Below are positions 40,900 to 50,031 of a stretch of 55,776 nucleotides of DNA, one piece after another (positions within the stretch are counted from its first letter, which is position 1; the number at the start of each line of letters is the position of its first letter). Origin of the DNA: JAUPVS01 sp037139495 (GTDB lineage: Bacteria; Patescibacteriota; Saccharimonadia; Saccharimonadales; JAUPVS01); NCBI GenBank assembly GCA_037139495.1, contig JBAXGG010000002.1, forward strand, positions 1 to 55,776. Reading direction: 5' to 3'. The notes beneath the pieces are model-generated. The model was not told where the DNA came from. It made no database searches and worked only from the letters and a program-made list of their open reading frames with translations. The position numbers and the translations under genes are program-made.

Positions 40900-41593
40900 A
40901 AAGGCGATCCTCCAAAGTCCGTCCGGCGTGTTCGACGAGACGCATTACATCACGATACTGCTGTCGGGTGGGCCCTAATACACCTATATAACTATCGTCG
41001 CTGTAAGGGCTACGGAATTTACTGATAATTAATGAACACTGGGCGCTACGACCAATCGGATTTTCGCTACCTATGTAAACACTCAAGGGCTTGTTGGGTG
41101 AGGCTTCTTTAAGCCAGGGCTCTAGGTTATCCAGCAACCTCGCAACTTGCTGGACTTGTACGCCGTTTATAAACTCTGGTTGACCGAAAAGATTGGACAG
41201 ACCGCTCATGTATAGTTGATCGCCAATTGTTGCCAAACCCAGGTTGTGAGTTAGCTCAACTAAAGTATCAACAGTGTTTCGAATAGTGCGTTCCGGTAGA
41301 CCGCCGCTTTCGGCTCGTGCCGCTAGAGCTCGCGAGCCTCGACTGACTGGCTCTTCTAGTTCGTTGGCTAGATTATTAACGTACAGGCGGTAGCCTTTAT
41401 CAGTTGGGACTCGGCCAGCGCTGGTGTGAGGCTGCATAATAAAACCGGCTCTTTCTAGTTCAGCCATTTCGGCGCGAATCGTAGCTGAAGAAACGTTAAA
41501 AAGTTTGGCCATCAAGCTAGAGCCTACCGGGCTGGCAACCTCGGCGTACTGCTCTACAATGGCGGCTAAAATCTTTTGCTGTCGTTCGGTCAT
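40892..41593 (-). CDS. hrcA: Heat-inducible repressor HrcA, short form
   Basis: Represses chaperone operons by binding CIRCE. The frame is open to 41617, but the family start MTERQQKILAAIVEQY is at 41593 (233 residues). The winged-helix domain is complete (ATIRAEMAELERAGFIMQPHTSAGRVPTDKGYRLYV). The rest, about 150 residues, is shorter than the usual 250-270, so the inserted dimerisation domain seems reduced or missing. The last part (IGSENPIGRSAQCSLII) is conserved. Its own operators lie directly upstream. Confidence 0.95.
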   Translation of the reverse strand: MTERQQKILAAIVEQYAEVASPVGSSLMAKLFNVSSATIRAEMAELERAGFIMQPHTSAGRVPTDKGYRLYVNNLANELEEPVSRGSRALAARAESGGLPERTIRNTVDTLVELTHNLGLATIGDQLYMSGLSNLFGQPEFINGVQVQQVARLLDNLEPWLKEASPNKPLSVYIGSENPIGRSAQCSLIISKFRSPYSDDSYIGVLGPTRQQYRDVMRLVEHAGRTLEDRLYA

Positions 41594-41604
41594 GATATTT
41601 ATGC

Positions 41605-41631
41605 TTGCCACTAACATGGAGTTAGTGCCAA
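41605..41631. promoter_or_regulatory. Second, diverged CIRCE-like operator
   Basis: TTGCCACTA-N9-TAGTGCCAA. It has the same 9-9-9 spacing as the perfect CIRCE and differs from it at three arm positions. Read more fully it is an 11-bp inverted repeat with one mismatch. It lies just before the hrcA start. Confidence 0.65.
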
Positions 41632-41638
41632 TGTGTAC

Positions 41639-41668
41639 ATTTTACCGCTTTTGGCACTCCTTAGTCAA
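41639..41668 (-). promoter_or_regulatory. hrcA operon promoter
   Basis: TTGACT (-35, inside the CIRCE spacer) and TAAAAT (-10), 18 bp apart on the minus strand. HrcA bound to CIRCE would cover the -35 box. Confidence 0.65.
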
Positions 41669-41677
41669 GAGTGCCAA
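41651..41677. promoter_or_regulatory. CIRCE operator
   Basis: TTGGCACTC-N9-GAGTGCCAA, a perfect 9-bp inverted repeat matching the HrcA-binding CIRCE pattern (consensus TTAGCACTC-N9-GAGTGCTAA). Confidence 0.95.
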
Positions 41678-41678
41678 C

Positions 41679-41707
41679 TTGCAATGTCGCCCCTGTAAAC
41701 ATACAAT
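41679..41707 (+). promoter_or_regulatory. Promoter of the kinase-like gene at 41714
   Basis: TTGCAA (-35) and TACAAT (-10) with a 17-bp spacer. The -10 ends 6 nt before the ATG. It adjoins the CIRCE, so the gene might also respond to HrcA. Confidence 0.6.
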
Positions 41708-41713
41708 AAGGGG

Positions 41714-42319
41714 ATGGAAGATATAAAACTTTGGCTTAAAAACGGATCTATCAACTTTTTTGGAAAACCATTTGCTGGCAAGGACACTTGCGCTGATTCT
41801 TTAGCCAAATTACTAGGTGCCTCGGTAATTGGTGGTGGCGATATACTAAGGAATAATTCAGCTCACGCTTCAACTCAAGCCAAAGTTGAGGATGGTAGCT
41901 TGGCCCCTAGCGATGAATACCTTAGCATCGTTCTGCCCTACTTTGCCCAATCGGAGTTCGCCAACAAACCATTGGTCCTCAGCTCGGTCGGACGCTGGCA
42001 TGGTGAAGAACCGGGCGTTCTTAAAGCTACAGACAAGTCAGGTCACCCGCTAAAAGTAGTGATATTTATTGATATTGACGAATCCGAAACTCGCCAACGC
42101 TGGCAAGCTGCCCAGAAACTGGCCGATAGAGGCCAACGTAAAGATGATGCTAAACATGTACTCGATAAAAGGCTTGAAGAATTTGCCAATAAAACCATGC
42201 CCGTCTTAGATTTTTACAGGCAAAAAGGCATCTTAATCGAAGTTAACGGAAGACAGAGTCGCCAGGCTGTTTTGCAAGAAGTTATTAATAAGCTAGCTAA
42301 ATTTATTAATAAAAAATAG
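41714..42319 (+). CDS. Adenylate kinase-like nucleoside monophosphate kinase
   Basis: 201 residues. P-loop FFGKPFAGKDT near the N-terminus, then an NMP-binding-like segment GGGDILRNN, LVLSSVGRW, and a lid-like RWQAAQKLADRGQRKDD with IDIDESETRQRW. The overall order matches adenylate-kinase-type enzymes, but GKPFAGKDT departs from the usual GxPGxGKGT. The substrate is uncertain. Confidence 0.75.
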   Translation: MEDIKLWLKNGSINFFGKPFAGKDTCADSLAKLLGASVIGGGDILRNNSAHASTQAKVEDGSLAPSDEYLSIVLPYFAQSEFANKPLVLSSVGRWHGEEPGVLKATDKSGHPLKVVIFIDIDESETRQRWQAAQKLADRGQRKDDAKHVLDKRLEEFANKTMPVLDFYRQKGILIEVNGRQSRQAVLQEVINKLAKFINKK

Positions 42320-42423
42320 GTTTATTGGTGGGGTCAGCCTTATATTCAGCAGCAATGGTATTTTTACCACTTAGTTATTTGTGCTTATGTAGTGTTTCTG
42401 GTTGTAATCGGGTTCAGTATAGC

Positions 42424-44205
42424 CTAATCGCGCCTGAGCATTACCGTAAAAGCTTCGGCCGGTATGTCGACCTTACCAAATCGTTTCATGCGTTTTTTAC
42501 CTTTAGCTTGCTTAGCTAAAACTTTTTTCTTGCGTGATACGTCACCACCGTATAGCCCTGTTGTAACGTCTTTACGGAAGGCACTTATATCCTCGCGGGC
42601 GATAAACTTACCGCCTATTGCGGCCTGAAGTGGCACCTGGAAGTTCTGACGTGGGATAACTTCTTTAAGTTTTTCAACCACTTCCCGCCCCAAACGCTGA
42701 GACTCGGTCTTGTGAACCATAATGCTCAGGGCGCCAACAATATCGCCGGCGACATAAAAGTCTAAACGTACTAGGTCTTCAGCTCGATAGTCATCAAGCT
42801 CATAACTAAAAGAGCCATACCCGCTCGTCACACTTTTAAGCTGATCATAAAAATCTGTTAATAAGTTTGCCAGTGGTGCCTCAAAAGTTACTAGGGCTAG
42901 CTGGGCATCAACAAAGGATAGATTCTTTTGGATTCCCCGTTTGCTAACGATTAGCTGTATGACAGCGCCGACAAAATCTTTAGGGACGACAACTTCGCCC
43001 TTAATCCATGGCTCTCTAATCTCTAGAATCTGCGCTGGGTCCGGCAAATCGGTAGCGCTCCTAATGGCTAGCTCTTCGCCGTTCAATAAACTAATCTGGT
43101 AATCGGTTGAAGGGTTAGTAACTACTAGGTCAAGATTGTATTCACGTTCTAGGCGCTCTCGGACAATGTCCATATGCAGTAATCCCAGGAAGCCAATTCT
43201 TACCCCAAAACCTAAAACTGGAGAATTTTCGGGTTCAAACTGCAATGCTGAATCACTCAAACTCAGTTTTTCTATGGCCTCTTTGAGTTCTTGATAATAC
43301 TCATTTGATTCTGGGAAGAACCCAGCATAAACAAACGGCCGGACGTCTTTATAGCCTGGCAAAGATTGAGTAGCTGGCTCCCTGGTTAACGTTACTGTAT
43401 CGCCAACTCGGGCTTGACGGGTACTTTTTAGGTTGGTAACTATGTAGCCTATTTCACCAACTTCTAGCTGTTTGTTTGGAGTCATTTCTGGCCGTAAGGC
43501 TCCAACTTCCAAAGCGATACCCTCAGCACCAGTAGCCATCATGGTAATATTGGCACCTTTGGCAATATCGCCATCCATGACACGTACATACAAAATTACC
43601 CCACGATAGTCATCGTAATAACTGTCAAAAATTAACGCCCTGGTAGAATCTTTCATACCGCCAGTTGGGGCTGGTACGTCTTTAATGACTCGATTTAGTA
43701 CTGCTTCAACTCCCTGTCCAGTTTTGGCAGAAATATGCAAAATGTCTTCAGCTTTACAGCCCAACAGCGAGACTACCTCGGCGCTAACTCGTTCAACATC
43801 TGCCGCTGGTAAATCGATTTTGTTCAAAACTGGGATAATCACTAGATCGGCCGCCAAGGCTAGATAGACGTTAGCCAGTGTCTGGGCCTGAATTCCTTGG
43901 CTGGCATCAACTACCAGGATGGCTCCCTCACAAGCCTCTAAACTGCGCGAAACTTCATAACTAAAATCAACGTGACCGGGAGTGTCTATAAGGTTTAGTT
44001 GATAGCCCTTGTACTTCATTCTGACAGGGGCAAGTTTAATGGTTATACCCTTTTCACGTTCCAAATCCATCTTGTCCAAAAGTTGAGCTTTCATAGCCCG
44101 TTTTTCGACTGTGCCGGTAACTTCCAAGAGCCGATCGGCCAAGGTTGATTTACCGTGATCAATATGCGCAATAATACAAAAATTTCTAACCTGTTTCTGT
44201 TCCAT
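42424..44205 (-). CDS. lepA: Elongation factor 4 (LepA)
   Basis: Ribosome-associated GTPase, 593 residues. G1 AHIDHGKST, G3 DTPGHVDF, G4 NKIDLP, EF-G-like domains, and the LepA-specific C-terminal tail KQAKGKKRMKRFG. TATACT lies 9 nt before the ATG, downstream of the hairpin at 44228. Confidence 0.97.
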   Translation of the reverse strand: MEQKQVRNFCIIAHIDHGKSTLADRLLEVTGTVEKRAMKAQLLDKMDLEREKGITIKLAPVRMKYKGYQLNLIDTPGHVDFSYEVSRSLEACEGAILVVDASQGIQAQTLANVYLALAADLVIIPVLNKIDLPAADVERVSAEVVSLLGCKAEDILHISAKTGQGVEAVLNRVIKDVPAPTGGMKDSTRALIFDSYYDDYRGVILYVRVMDGDIAKGANITMMATGAEGIALEVGALRPEMTPNKQLEVGEIGYIVTNLKSTRQARVGDTVTLTREPATQSLPGYKDVRPFVYAGFFPESNEYYQELKEAIEKLSLSDSALQFEPENSPVLGFGVRIGFLGLLHMDIVRERLEREYNLDLVVTNPSTDYQISLLNGEELAIRSATDLPDPAQILEIREPWIKGEVVVPKDFVGAVIQLIVSKRGIQKNLSFVDAQLALVTFEAPLANLLTDFYDQLKSVTSGYGSFSYELDDYRAEDLVRLDFYVAGDIVGALSIMVHKTESQRLGREVVEKLKEVIPRQNFQVPLQAAIGGKFIAREDISAFRKDVTTGLYGGDVSRKKKVLAKQAKGKKRMKRFGKVDIPAEAFTVMLRRD

Positions 44206-44214
44206 CGTTAGAAC

Positions 44215-44220
44215 AGTATA
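44215..44220 (-). promoter_or_regulatory. -10 box for lepA
   Basis: TATACT 9 nt before the ATG at 44205. Confidence 0.5.
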
Positions 44221-44227
44221 ACAGAGA

Positions 44228-44248
44228 AGCCGACGTCAACCGTCGGCT
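44228..44248 (-). terminator. Hairpin between murJ and lepA
   Basis: AGCCGACG/CGTCGGCT, a perfect 8-bp stem with a five-base loop, followed on the minus strand by TCTCTGTT. The weak T run suggests partial termination. Confidence 0.55.
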
Positions 44249-44290
44249 GATGTGTCAAAGGGGGCTGTTTGAACCGTTATATAACACTCG

Positions 44291-45880
44291 CTACTGAATA
44301 CGAACTGTCGAGCCAAGCAGTTGGCGAGTTTTATTGATGACAGGGATAGCTTCTTCCAGGCCAAAAAGCCAAGAAACGCCAATGTGAACCGCAAAAGTAA
44401 CGCTAACTATGGCGCCAAGCTTGAATCCTAGGGTTATAAAGCCCTTATCACTGAGGTTAAGTGGCAAAAGCGAAATCATGATAAAGGCCGTCATCACGCT
44501 AAAGCCCGTGACCGAAACGATCTTTATAACTCCATTCCAGAAATACCAATTAAACAAGTTGTGGTCACGAAAAAGCATAATAATGAACAGGATTGCAACT
44601 TCCACGAAAGCGACAATAGACTGAGCCATGGCTAGACCAGCAATCCCATAGGCCGTCGGGCGCGACAAAGTAACGGCTAGATAAACATTAAGACCAATTG
44701 AAAATATCGATACTAATAGTGGTGTGACCGTATCTTTTTGGGCATAGAACCAGCGAGAAATAATCGCGTAGAGCGTTCTAAAGAAGATGGCTCCTGCCAG
44801 AAATCCAAAGATTAAGGCAATTTGCGGCGCACTAGTAGTAAAAATTAATCGGGCGAAGTAACCACGGGCGAAGTAACAAATAATACTCAGCGGCATGGCT
44901 ATCCAAATCATAACTCGCAAAACTTGTAAGAATTCCTTACGGAACAGGTCTTTTCGACCCTGGGCCAGACGGTCGTTAAGTCGTGGGAAAGCCGCAGTGG
45001 CAATGGCTGTACCGATTAGTAATACCGGTGTCGTGCTCATTATGTAAGCATTCTCGTAGTAACTAATGTTACCTAAGCCAATTTTAGCTGCCAAGTTCGT
45101 CTCGACAATACTGTTAATTGAGTCGATGCCTTGGTCTATCGAGCGCGGTGGTAAGTTACGTAGGATGAGCTTGAAGTCTTTGTTACGCCACATAATATTC
45201 GGTCGCCACTTAAAGCTAATCCCAGGCAAACCGAAGAGAGCGATTATTAACTGCAGGACAGCCCCGATCATTGCCCCAACTCCCAAGCCAACTAAACCAA
45301 TATTATTCCGGAAAACGAAAATACTAATTATGATAGCTAGGTTATAGCCTATAGGCGCCAGTGCGTAAAAGAAGAAGCGTCCATAGGTCTGCTGAACGCT
45401 AACCAGTACCCCAGAAATAGCAAAAAGCATTGGATTGAAGGCCACTAGTCGCATAATAGTCACGGCATTATTGAGCTGTGCAGGCGGTAAAGCTGGCGCT
45501 ACAATCCCGTGTAAAATTGGTTTAGCAAAGATTAGGATAATTAGTCCAACGAGGAACATAACGATGGCCAACAGGTTAAGTAAGCTGTTGGATAATTCCC
45601 AAACACCTTTTTTGTCGCCTTTGTCCATGTGTTCAGCAAGGATCGGCATAAAAGCCACACCCAGGGCACCAGCCGCTAAGGTGAAGAAGAAAAAATCAGG
45701 AATCTTAAAAGCCGCAAAGTAGGCATCGGTACTCTGAGACCCAATTGCTAGAAAATTGGCATTGATTAACTTATAGCGAAGAAAACCTAGAATCTGACCA
45801 ACCATAGAGATAACAATCAGCAAAAATGCAGCATTGCCCAGGCTAGTCCGTTTGTTAGCACGTTTTAAGAATCGATTCAT
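44291..45880 (-). CDS. murJ: Lipid II flippase MurJ
   Basis: MOP-superfamily flippase that moves lipid II across the membrane for wall synthesis. 529 residues with about 14 membrane segments. Seen: SMVGQILGFLRYKLI, the conserved TDAYFAAFKIPDFFF, AALGVAFMPILAE, and FNPMLFAISGVLVSVQQTYGRF. TATACT lies 8 nt before the ATG inside a palindrome. Confidence 0.95.
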   Translation of the reverse strand: MNRFLKRANKRTSLGNAAFLLIVISMVGQILGFLRYKLINANFLAIGSQSTDAYFAAFKIPDFFFFTLAAGALGVAFMPILAEHMDKGDKKGVWELSNSLLNLLAIVMFLVGLIILIFAKPILHGIVAPALPPAQLNNAVTIMRLVAFNPMLFAISGVLVSVQQTYGRFFFYALAPIGYNLAIIISIFVFRNNIGLVGLGVGAMIGAVLQLIIALFGLPGISFKWRPNIMWRNKDFKLILRNLPPRSIDQGIDSINSIVETNLAAKIGLGNISYYENAYIMSTTPVLLIGTAIATAAFPRLNDRLAQGRKDLFRKEFLQVLRVMIWIAMPLSIICYFARGYFARLIFTTSAPQIALIFGFLAGAIFFRTLYAIISRWFYAQKDTVTPLLVSIFSIGLNVYLAVTLSRPTAYGIAGLAMAQSIVAFVEVAILFIIMLFRDHNLFNWYFWNGVIKIVSVTGFSVMTAFIMISLLPLNLSDKGFITLGFKLGAIVSVTFAVHIGVSWLFGLEEAIPVINKTRQLLGSTVRIQ

Positions 45881-45901
45881 TACCCCCTAGTATAGGGGTA
45901 A
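45880..45901. promoter_or_regulatory. Palindrome over the murJ promoter
   Basis: TTACCCC, eight bases, GGGGTAA: perfect 7-bp arms. The loop contains the murJ -10 (TATACT, 45889-45894 on the minus strand). It could be an operator. Confidence 0.5.
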
Positions 45902-45907
45902 AACGCT

Positions 45908-47788
45908 TTAGTATAAAGCAGCTTCTTTAGGAAGTGTGGAGCCTTTCAATATCTTCAAGACATCGTCGGCTTCGACGGTCTCTTTTTCGATTAATACTTT
46001 CTGTAAAGCTTCCAGTTTGGTCTTGTTGGATTTAATTACAGCTCGGGCTCGGCGGGCAGCTTCACTAATTAAGTTTTCAACTTCATCATCAATAATCTTG
46101 GCAGTTTCTTCGGAATATTCTCGCTCGTGCATCAGTTTATCCATCATAATACCTTCGTCGACGTGGAAGACTTGATCACGCAGCTTCTTACCCATACCCT
46201 GGTTAATAACCATGTCACGAGCCAGTTCGGCAGCTTTTTGCAGGTCACTACCTGCTCCAGTCGTAACTCGCTCCGAACCATAGACAACTTCTTCGGCAAT
46301 TCGGCCACCAAGCATTCGAGCCAAAACATCCTTGTACTCAATGATGCTATGGTAGCTTTTATCCTCCGGTGGTATAAACCAAGTAACTCCACCGGTGCCG
46401 CCACGAGGAATAATCGTAACTTTGTGAACCATGTCGCTGTCTGGTAAAACGTGGCCAACTATAGCGTGGCCAGCTTCGTGATAGGCTGTAAGTTCTTTCT
46501 CTTTGTCGCTCATAATTTTACTCTTACGTTCTGGACCGATTGCAACCTTTTCAAAGGCGGCCGTAACGTCGGTTTGACTAATTTCTTTGCGGCTCTGGCG
46601 GGCAGCCAAAATAGCTGATTCGTTAGCGATGTTAGCTAGATCAGCACCCGAGGAGCCCGCAGTTTTAGCTGCCAAGGCATCAAGGTCGACATTTTTTGCC
46701 AATGGCTTTTTAGCGAAGTGGACTTTAAGAATTGCCTCACGGTCTTTACGGTCTGGAAGTCCAATTCCAACCCGCCGGTCAAAACGACCAGGTCGCAATA
46801 ATGCAGGATCAAGTACATCGGCGCGGTTGGTAGCCGCTAAAACAATCACGTTCTGACCTTGTTCGAAGCCATCCATTTCAACCAAAATCTGGTTCAGAGT
46901 TTGCTCGCGTTCGTCATGACCGCCACCCATTCCACTACCGCGTTTGCGACCAACAGCGTCAATTTCATCAATGAAAATAATGCACGGGGAGTTCTTCTTT
47001 GCCTTAGCAAATAAGTCGCGGACTCGACTAGCACCAACACCAACAAACATTTCGACAAACTCCGAACCGGAGATGCTAAAGAATGGAACATTGGCTTCGC
47101 CGGCCACAGCTCTGGCTAGCATGGTTTTACCAGTACCCGGAGGACCGACTAACAAGACGCCCTTAGGAATTTTAGCGCCGACACCTTCGAACTTCTTTGG
47201 GAACTTAAGGAATTCAACAATTTCTTCGAGATCTTGCTTAGCTTCGTCGCTACCAGCTACGTCCTTAAAACTAACCTTATCTTTTTCGTTACCATATAGA
47301 CGAGCTCGACTCTTGCTAAAGCTCATAGCCTGATTCCCCTGTCCCTGAGCACTACGCAGCATAAAGAACAGAACACCGCTAATCAAAATAACTGGCAAAA
47401 TGCCACTAGCCAACGAGACCCACATGCTATTGCTGTTAGATTCTGGTCGCGGGTTAACTGTTAAACCTTCGACGTTCTTGTTAAGACCTTGATCGTAAAT
47501 ACTAGCGCTAGCTTCTTTGTAGGTTCTGGCGCTTGGAGCCGATTGATCTTTTTTGATTACTAAAATTTCGTTACCTTTAATGGTCAGTTCTTTAATCTGC
47601 CCAGCGTTAGCCTGGGAGACAACTTCTGATAAAGGTAATTGGGTCAACTTGCTAGGCTGCTTGAAGGAAGAAAAGATAACGATTCCAAAAATTAGGACAA
47701 TAACAATTAGTGCTAAATTTTTAAAGCTTCGTTTTCCGGGACCTGGTTTTGCCGAAGCTTTCGAGCCTCTGAAGGGTTTTTTATCCAT
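45908..47788 (-). CDS. ftsH: ATP-dependent membrane zinc protease FtsH
   Basis: 626 residues. Two membrane helices (about 24-42 and 124-144), Walker A GPPGTGKTM, Walker B IIFIDEIDAVG, SRH region ATNRADVLDPALLRPGRFDR, zinc site HEAGH, and the third ligand region. It degrades misfolded or regulatory membrane and cytosolic proteins. TAGAAT lies 6 nt, and TATAAT 11 nt, before the ATG. Confidence 0.98.
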   Translation of the reverse strand: MDKKPFRGSKASAKPGPGKRSFKNLALIVIVLIFGIVIFSSFKQPSKLTQLPLSEVVSQANAGQIKELTIKGNEILVIKKDQSAPSARTYKEASASIYDQGLNKNVEGLTVNPRPESNSNSMWVSLASGILPVILISGVLFFMLRSAQGQGNQAMSFSKSRARLYGNEKDKVSFKDVAGSDEAKQDLEEIVEFLKFPKKFEGVGAKIPKGVLLVGPPGTGKTMLARAVAGEANVPFFSISGSEFVEMFVGVGASRVRDLFAKAKKNSPCIIFIDEIDAVGRKRGSGMGGGHDEREQTLNQILVEMDGFEQGQNVIVLAATNRADVLDPALLRPGRFDRRVGIGLPDRKDREAILKVHFAKKPLAKNVDLDALAAKTAGSSGADLANIANESAILAARQSRKEISQTDVTAAFEKVAIGPERKSKIMSDKEKELTAYHEAGHAIVGHVLPDSDMVHKVTIIPRGGTGGVTWFIPPEDKSYHSIIEYKDVLARMLGGRIAEEVVYGSERVTTGAGSDLQKAAELARDMVINQGMGKKLRDQVFHVDEGIMMDKLMHEREYSEETAKIIDDEVENLISEAARRARAVIKSNKTKLEALQKVLIEKETVEADDVLKILKGSTLPKEAALY

Positions 47789-47825
47789 ACGTGTATTCTA
47801 TTATATCTGCTCTAAAGCCAGAAAT

Positions 47826-48710
47826 CTAGCGGTCTTGGCTGCCGAGTGCTAAATAGTCCTGGCTGACCGTCATAAAATAGGGCCCGCTTATGTCGGCACG
47901 CTTATGTGGTTTATAGGTTTTTGCGGCTACTACTAACCGTTCCAGCGTCTTCCGGTCAAAGCTTACTTGCTGCGCCCTAAGCCAGCTGGCCAGAACTTCT
48001 TTAGCCACGTTATGCGGTAGCTGGACGAACCAATGTCGATCCATCTTAAGTATATGTGGCTGAATGTGCAACTGGGTAGTCAGAAGATCTTCTATTTCAT
48101 TATTTAATTCGGCAGCTTTAGTAATATGCTCCAGCAACTGCTGGCGTTGGGATTTCGTAAATTTTTTAAGAATCTTTAGTCTGGCGTAGTTACGGAGATA
48201 TTTTTCATCGGCATTGCTGCTGTCTTCACGCCAAACTAGTTTATTTTCATCGGCATGATACTGAAGTTGCTTTTTATCATGAGCCAGTAAGGGCCGGATT
48301 ATTTTATCCTGACTTTTCAAGGAGCTCAAACCACGACGCCCGGTACCTCTTAGAATGTTTATAATAGCTGTTTCGAGCATATCGTCCTGGTGGTGAGCGG
48401 TAATAATCGCCTTAGCACCTGCCGCCAGCCGAACTTTATGCAAAAAATTGTATCTAGCTATACGAGCCTGGTCTTCGCTAGCTCCCGGTCCAAGATGTCC
48501 CTGATGATAAACAAATGGTAAATGATATAAGCGGGCAACGGCCTCAACCAGTCGGCGATCCTGCGAAGAATCAGCCCTAATACCATGATCAAAATGGGCG
48601 ACTGTTAGGCGCAAGTCTAGCTGTCGAGTAAGTAAATCTAGGAGCACCATAGAGTCTACACCGCCAGAAACGGCGACCACATAATGACCAGCAGGAACTA
48701 CAGTTTTCAT
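47826..48710 (-). CDS. tilS: tRNA(Ile)-lysidine synthase
   Basis: Converts C34 of tRNA-Ile(CAT) to lysidine so that AUA is read. 294 residues. PP-loop VAVSGGVDSMVLLDL, AHFDHGIRADSS, TAHHQDDMLETAIINILRGTGRRGL and RPLL. Mainly the catalytic domain plus a short C-terminal extension. It is 19 bp downstream of zwf. Confidence 0.93.
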   Translation of the reverse strand: MKTVVPAGHYVVAVSGGVDSMVLLDLLTRQLDLRLTVAHFDHGIRADSSQDRRLVEAVARLYHLPFVYHQGHLGPGASEDQARIARYNFLHKVRLAAGAKAIITAHHQDDMLETAIINILRGTGRRGLSSLKSQDKIIRPLLAHDKKQLQYHADENKLVWREDSSNADEKYLRNYARLKILKKFTKSQRQQLLEHITKAAELNNEIEDLLTTQLHIQPHILKMDRHWFVQLPHNVAKEVLASWLRAQQVSFDRKTLERLVVAAKTYKPHKRADISGPYFMTVSQDYLALGSQDR

Positions 48711-48729
48711 CTTGTTATATTAGCAGTAA

Positions 48730-50031
48730 TCAGCCGGCTGAGATGGCATCGGGCGTACTACCCTTCTCATAGAACCTGAGATCGTCTGCCGATTCACCCC
48801 AAATAGCCTGTATACCGCCTAGTATCTCCCAACTAGCCAACACCTCTTTACTAGTACTAAAAAGCGTATGGTCAGAACGCATTGCGTCAACAAATACTCG
48901 CTCATATGCATCTGGTAACTTATTTTTGGGGCTTTGTTTATACTCAAAAGATAGAGGAATCTGCTGTAACTGACGATCAAACCCTGGCTTTTTAAACCAC
49001 AGACTGACATCAGCGCCTTCATTTGGCTGAATATGTAGCGTCAATACATTAGCTTCACTGTTACCTTCGCCTCGATAAGTAATTCGAATCTCGGTAGTAT
49101 GAATGTCGAGTGCCTTACCAGTTGTTAATTTAATTGGTACACCCTTCCAGTTTGGGTCATTCGATTCTAAATTGACCGAAACAAAAGTTTCGACATTACT
49201 ATTAGGGTTACTAACTTCTTTGCGATATCCCATATATTGTCCGCGCACTGCGATTTTAGCCGGCAAGATTTGCTGCAAAGCCTGATGCCGCAAGTCAGGG
49301 ATACTATTCAATTCATCGAGTTTAGGGAGTTCCATTAGTACTAAAGCCAACAATTGCAATAGATGGCTCTGCACGACATCACGCAAAGCACCAGTCTGCT
49401 CGTAAAAAGTTCCGCGACCTTCGATGCCAATAGTTTCACTGGCAATCACCTCTATGCTGGCAATAAACTTATGATTCCAAGTTTGGGAAAAAACCGGGTT
49501 CGCGGCTCTAAAAACAACTAAGTTCTGAGCCATCTCCTTGGCCAAATAATGGTCAATCCTGTAAATTTGATCTTCCTTAAAATGCTTGTCTAAATCCGCT
49601 ACTAGGCCCTCGGCCGATGCTAAATCAGTCCCGAATGGCTTTTCCAGTAATAATTTTGTGCTTGGGACCTTAGATAGGTCAGTTTCTCCGAGCATCTCAA
49701 CTACCGTCTGGACGGCATCTGGTGGTAACGATAGGTAGAAAAGCCGTTGCGCTGAACCGCCTAGTGAACGATTAATACCTTCTAATTGTGTAGCTAGCTT
49801 GTGATAGGCCTGCTTATCTTCCAGATCCATCTGATGCAATTCAAGGTGCTGTTCCCAGAATTCATCATTCGGAGCGACATCGGACAGTTTTAAATCTCGG
49901 CGAGAAATACCGACAATTCTGAATGCTTCTGGTAGCCCACCCAGCTTTGCGATCTCTTGGATTGCTGGCAATAATCTGCGATGCGCCAAATCGCCGGAGA
50001 TCCCGATAATCACTAGAATGGTCGGGGTCAT
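48730..50031 (-). CDS. zwf: Glucose-6-phosphate 1-dehydrogenase
   Basis: First step of the oxidative pentose phosphate pathway, making NADPH. 433 residues, shorter than the usual 480-500. Nucleotide loop VIIGISGDLAHRRLLPAI, active-site RIDHYLAKEM, LLLEKPFG and DAMRSDHTLFS. Overlaps gnd by 4 bp. Confidence 0.95.
   Translation of the reverse strand: MTPTILVIIGISGDLAHRRLLPAIQEIAKLGGLPEAFRIVGISRRDLKLSDVAPNDEFWEQHLELHQMDLEDKQAYHKLATQLEGINRSLGGSAQRLFYLSLPPDAVQTVVEMLGETDLSKVPSTKLLLEKPFGTDLASAEGLVADLDKHFKEDQIYRIDHYLAKEMAQNLVVFRAANPVFSQTWNHKFIASIEVIASETIGIEGRGTFYEQTGALRDVVQSHLLQLLALVLMELPKLDELNSIPDLRHQALQQILPAKIAVRGQYMGYRKEVSNPNSNVETFVSVNLESNDPNWKGVPIKLTTGKALDIHTTEIRITYRGEGNSEANVLTLHIQPNEGADVSLWFKKPGFDRQLQQIPLSFEYKQSPKNKLPDAYERVFVDAMRSDHTLFSTSKEVLASWEILGGIQAIWGESADDLRFYEKGSTPDAISAG

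Noticed and set aside
42325..42519. A 64-codon + strand open frame after the kinase-like gene
   Set aside because: It overlaps the well-supported lepA 3' end, starts at a non-ATG codon and has no promoter box or ribosome site.
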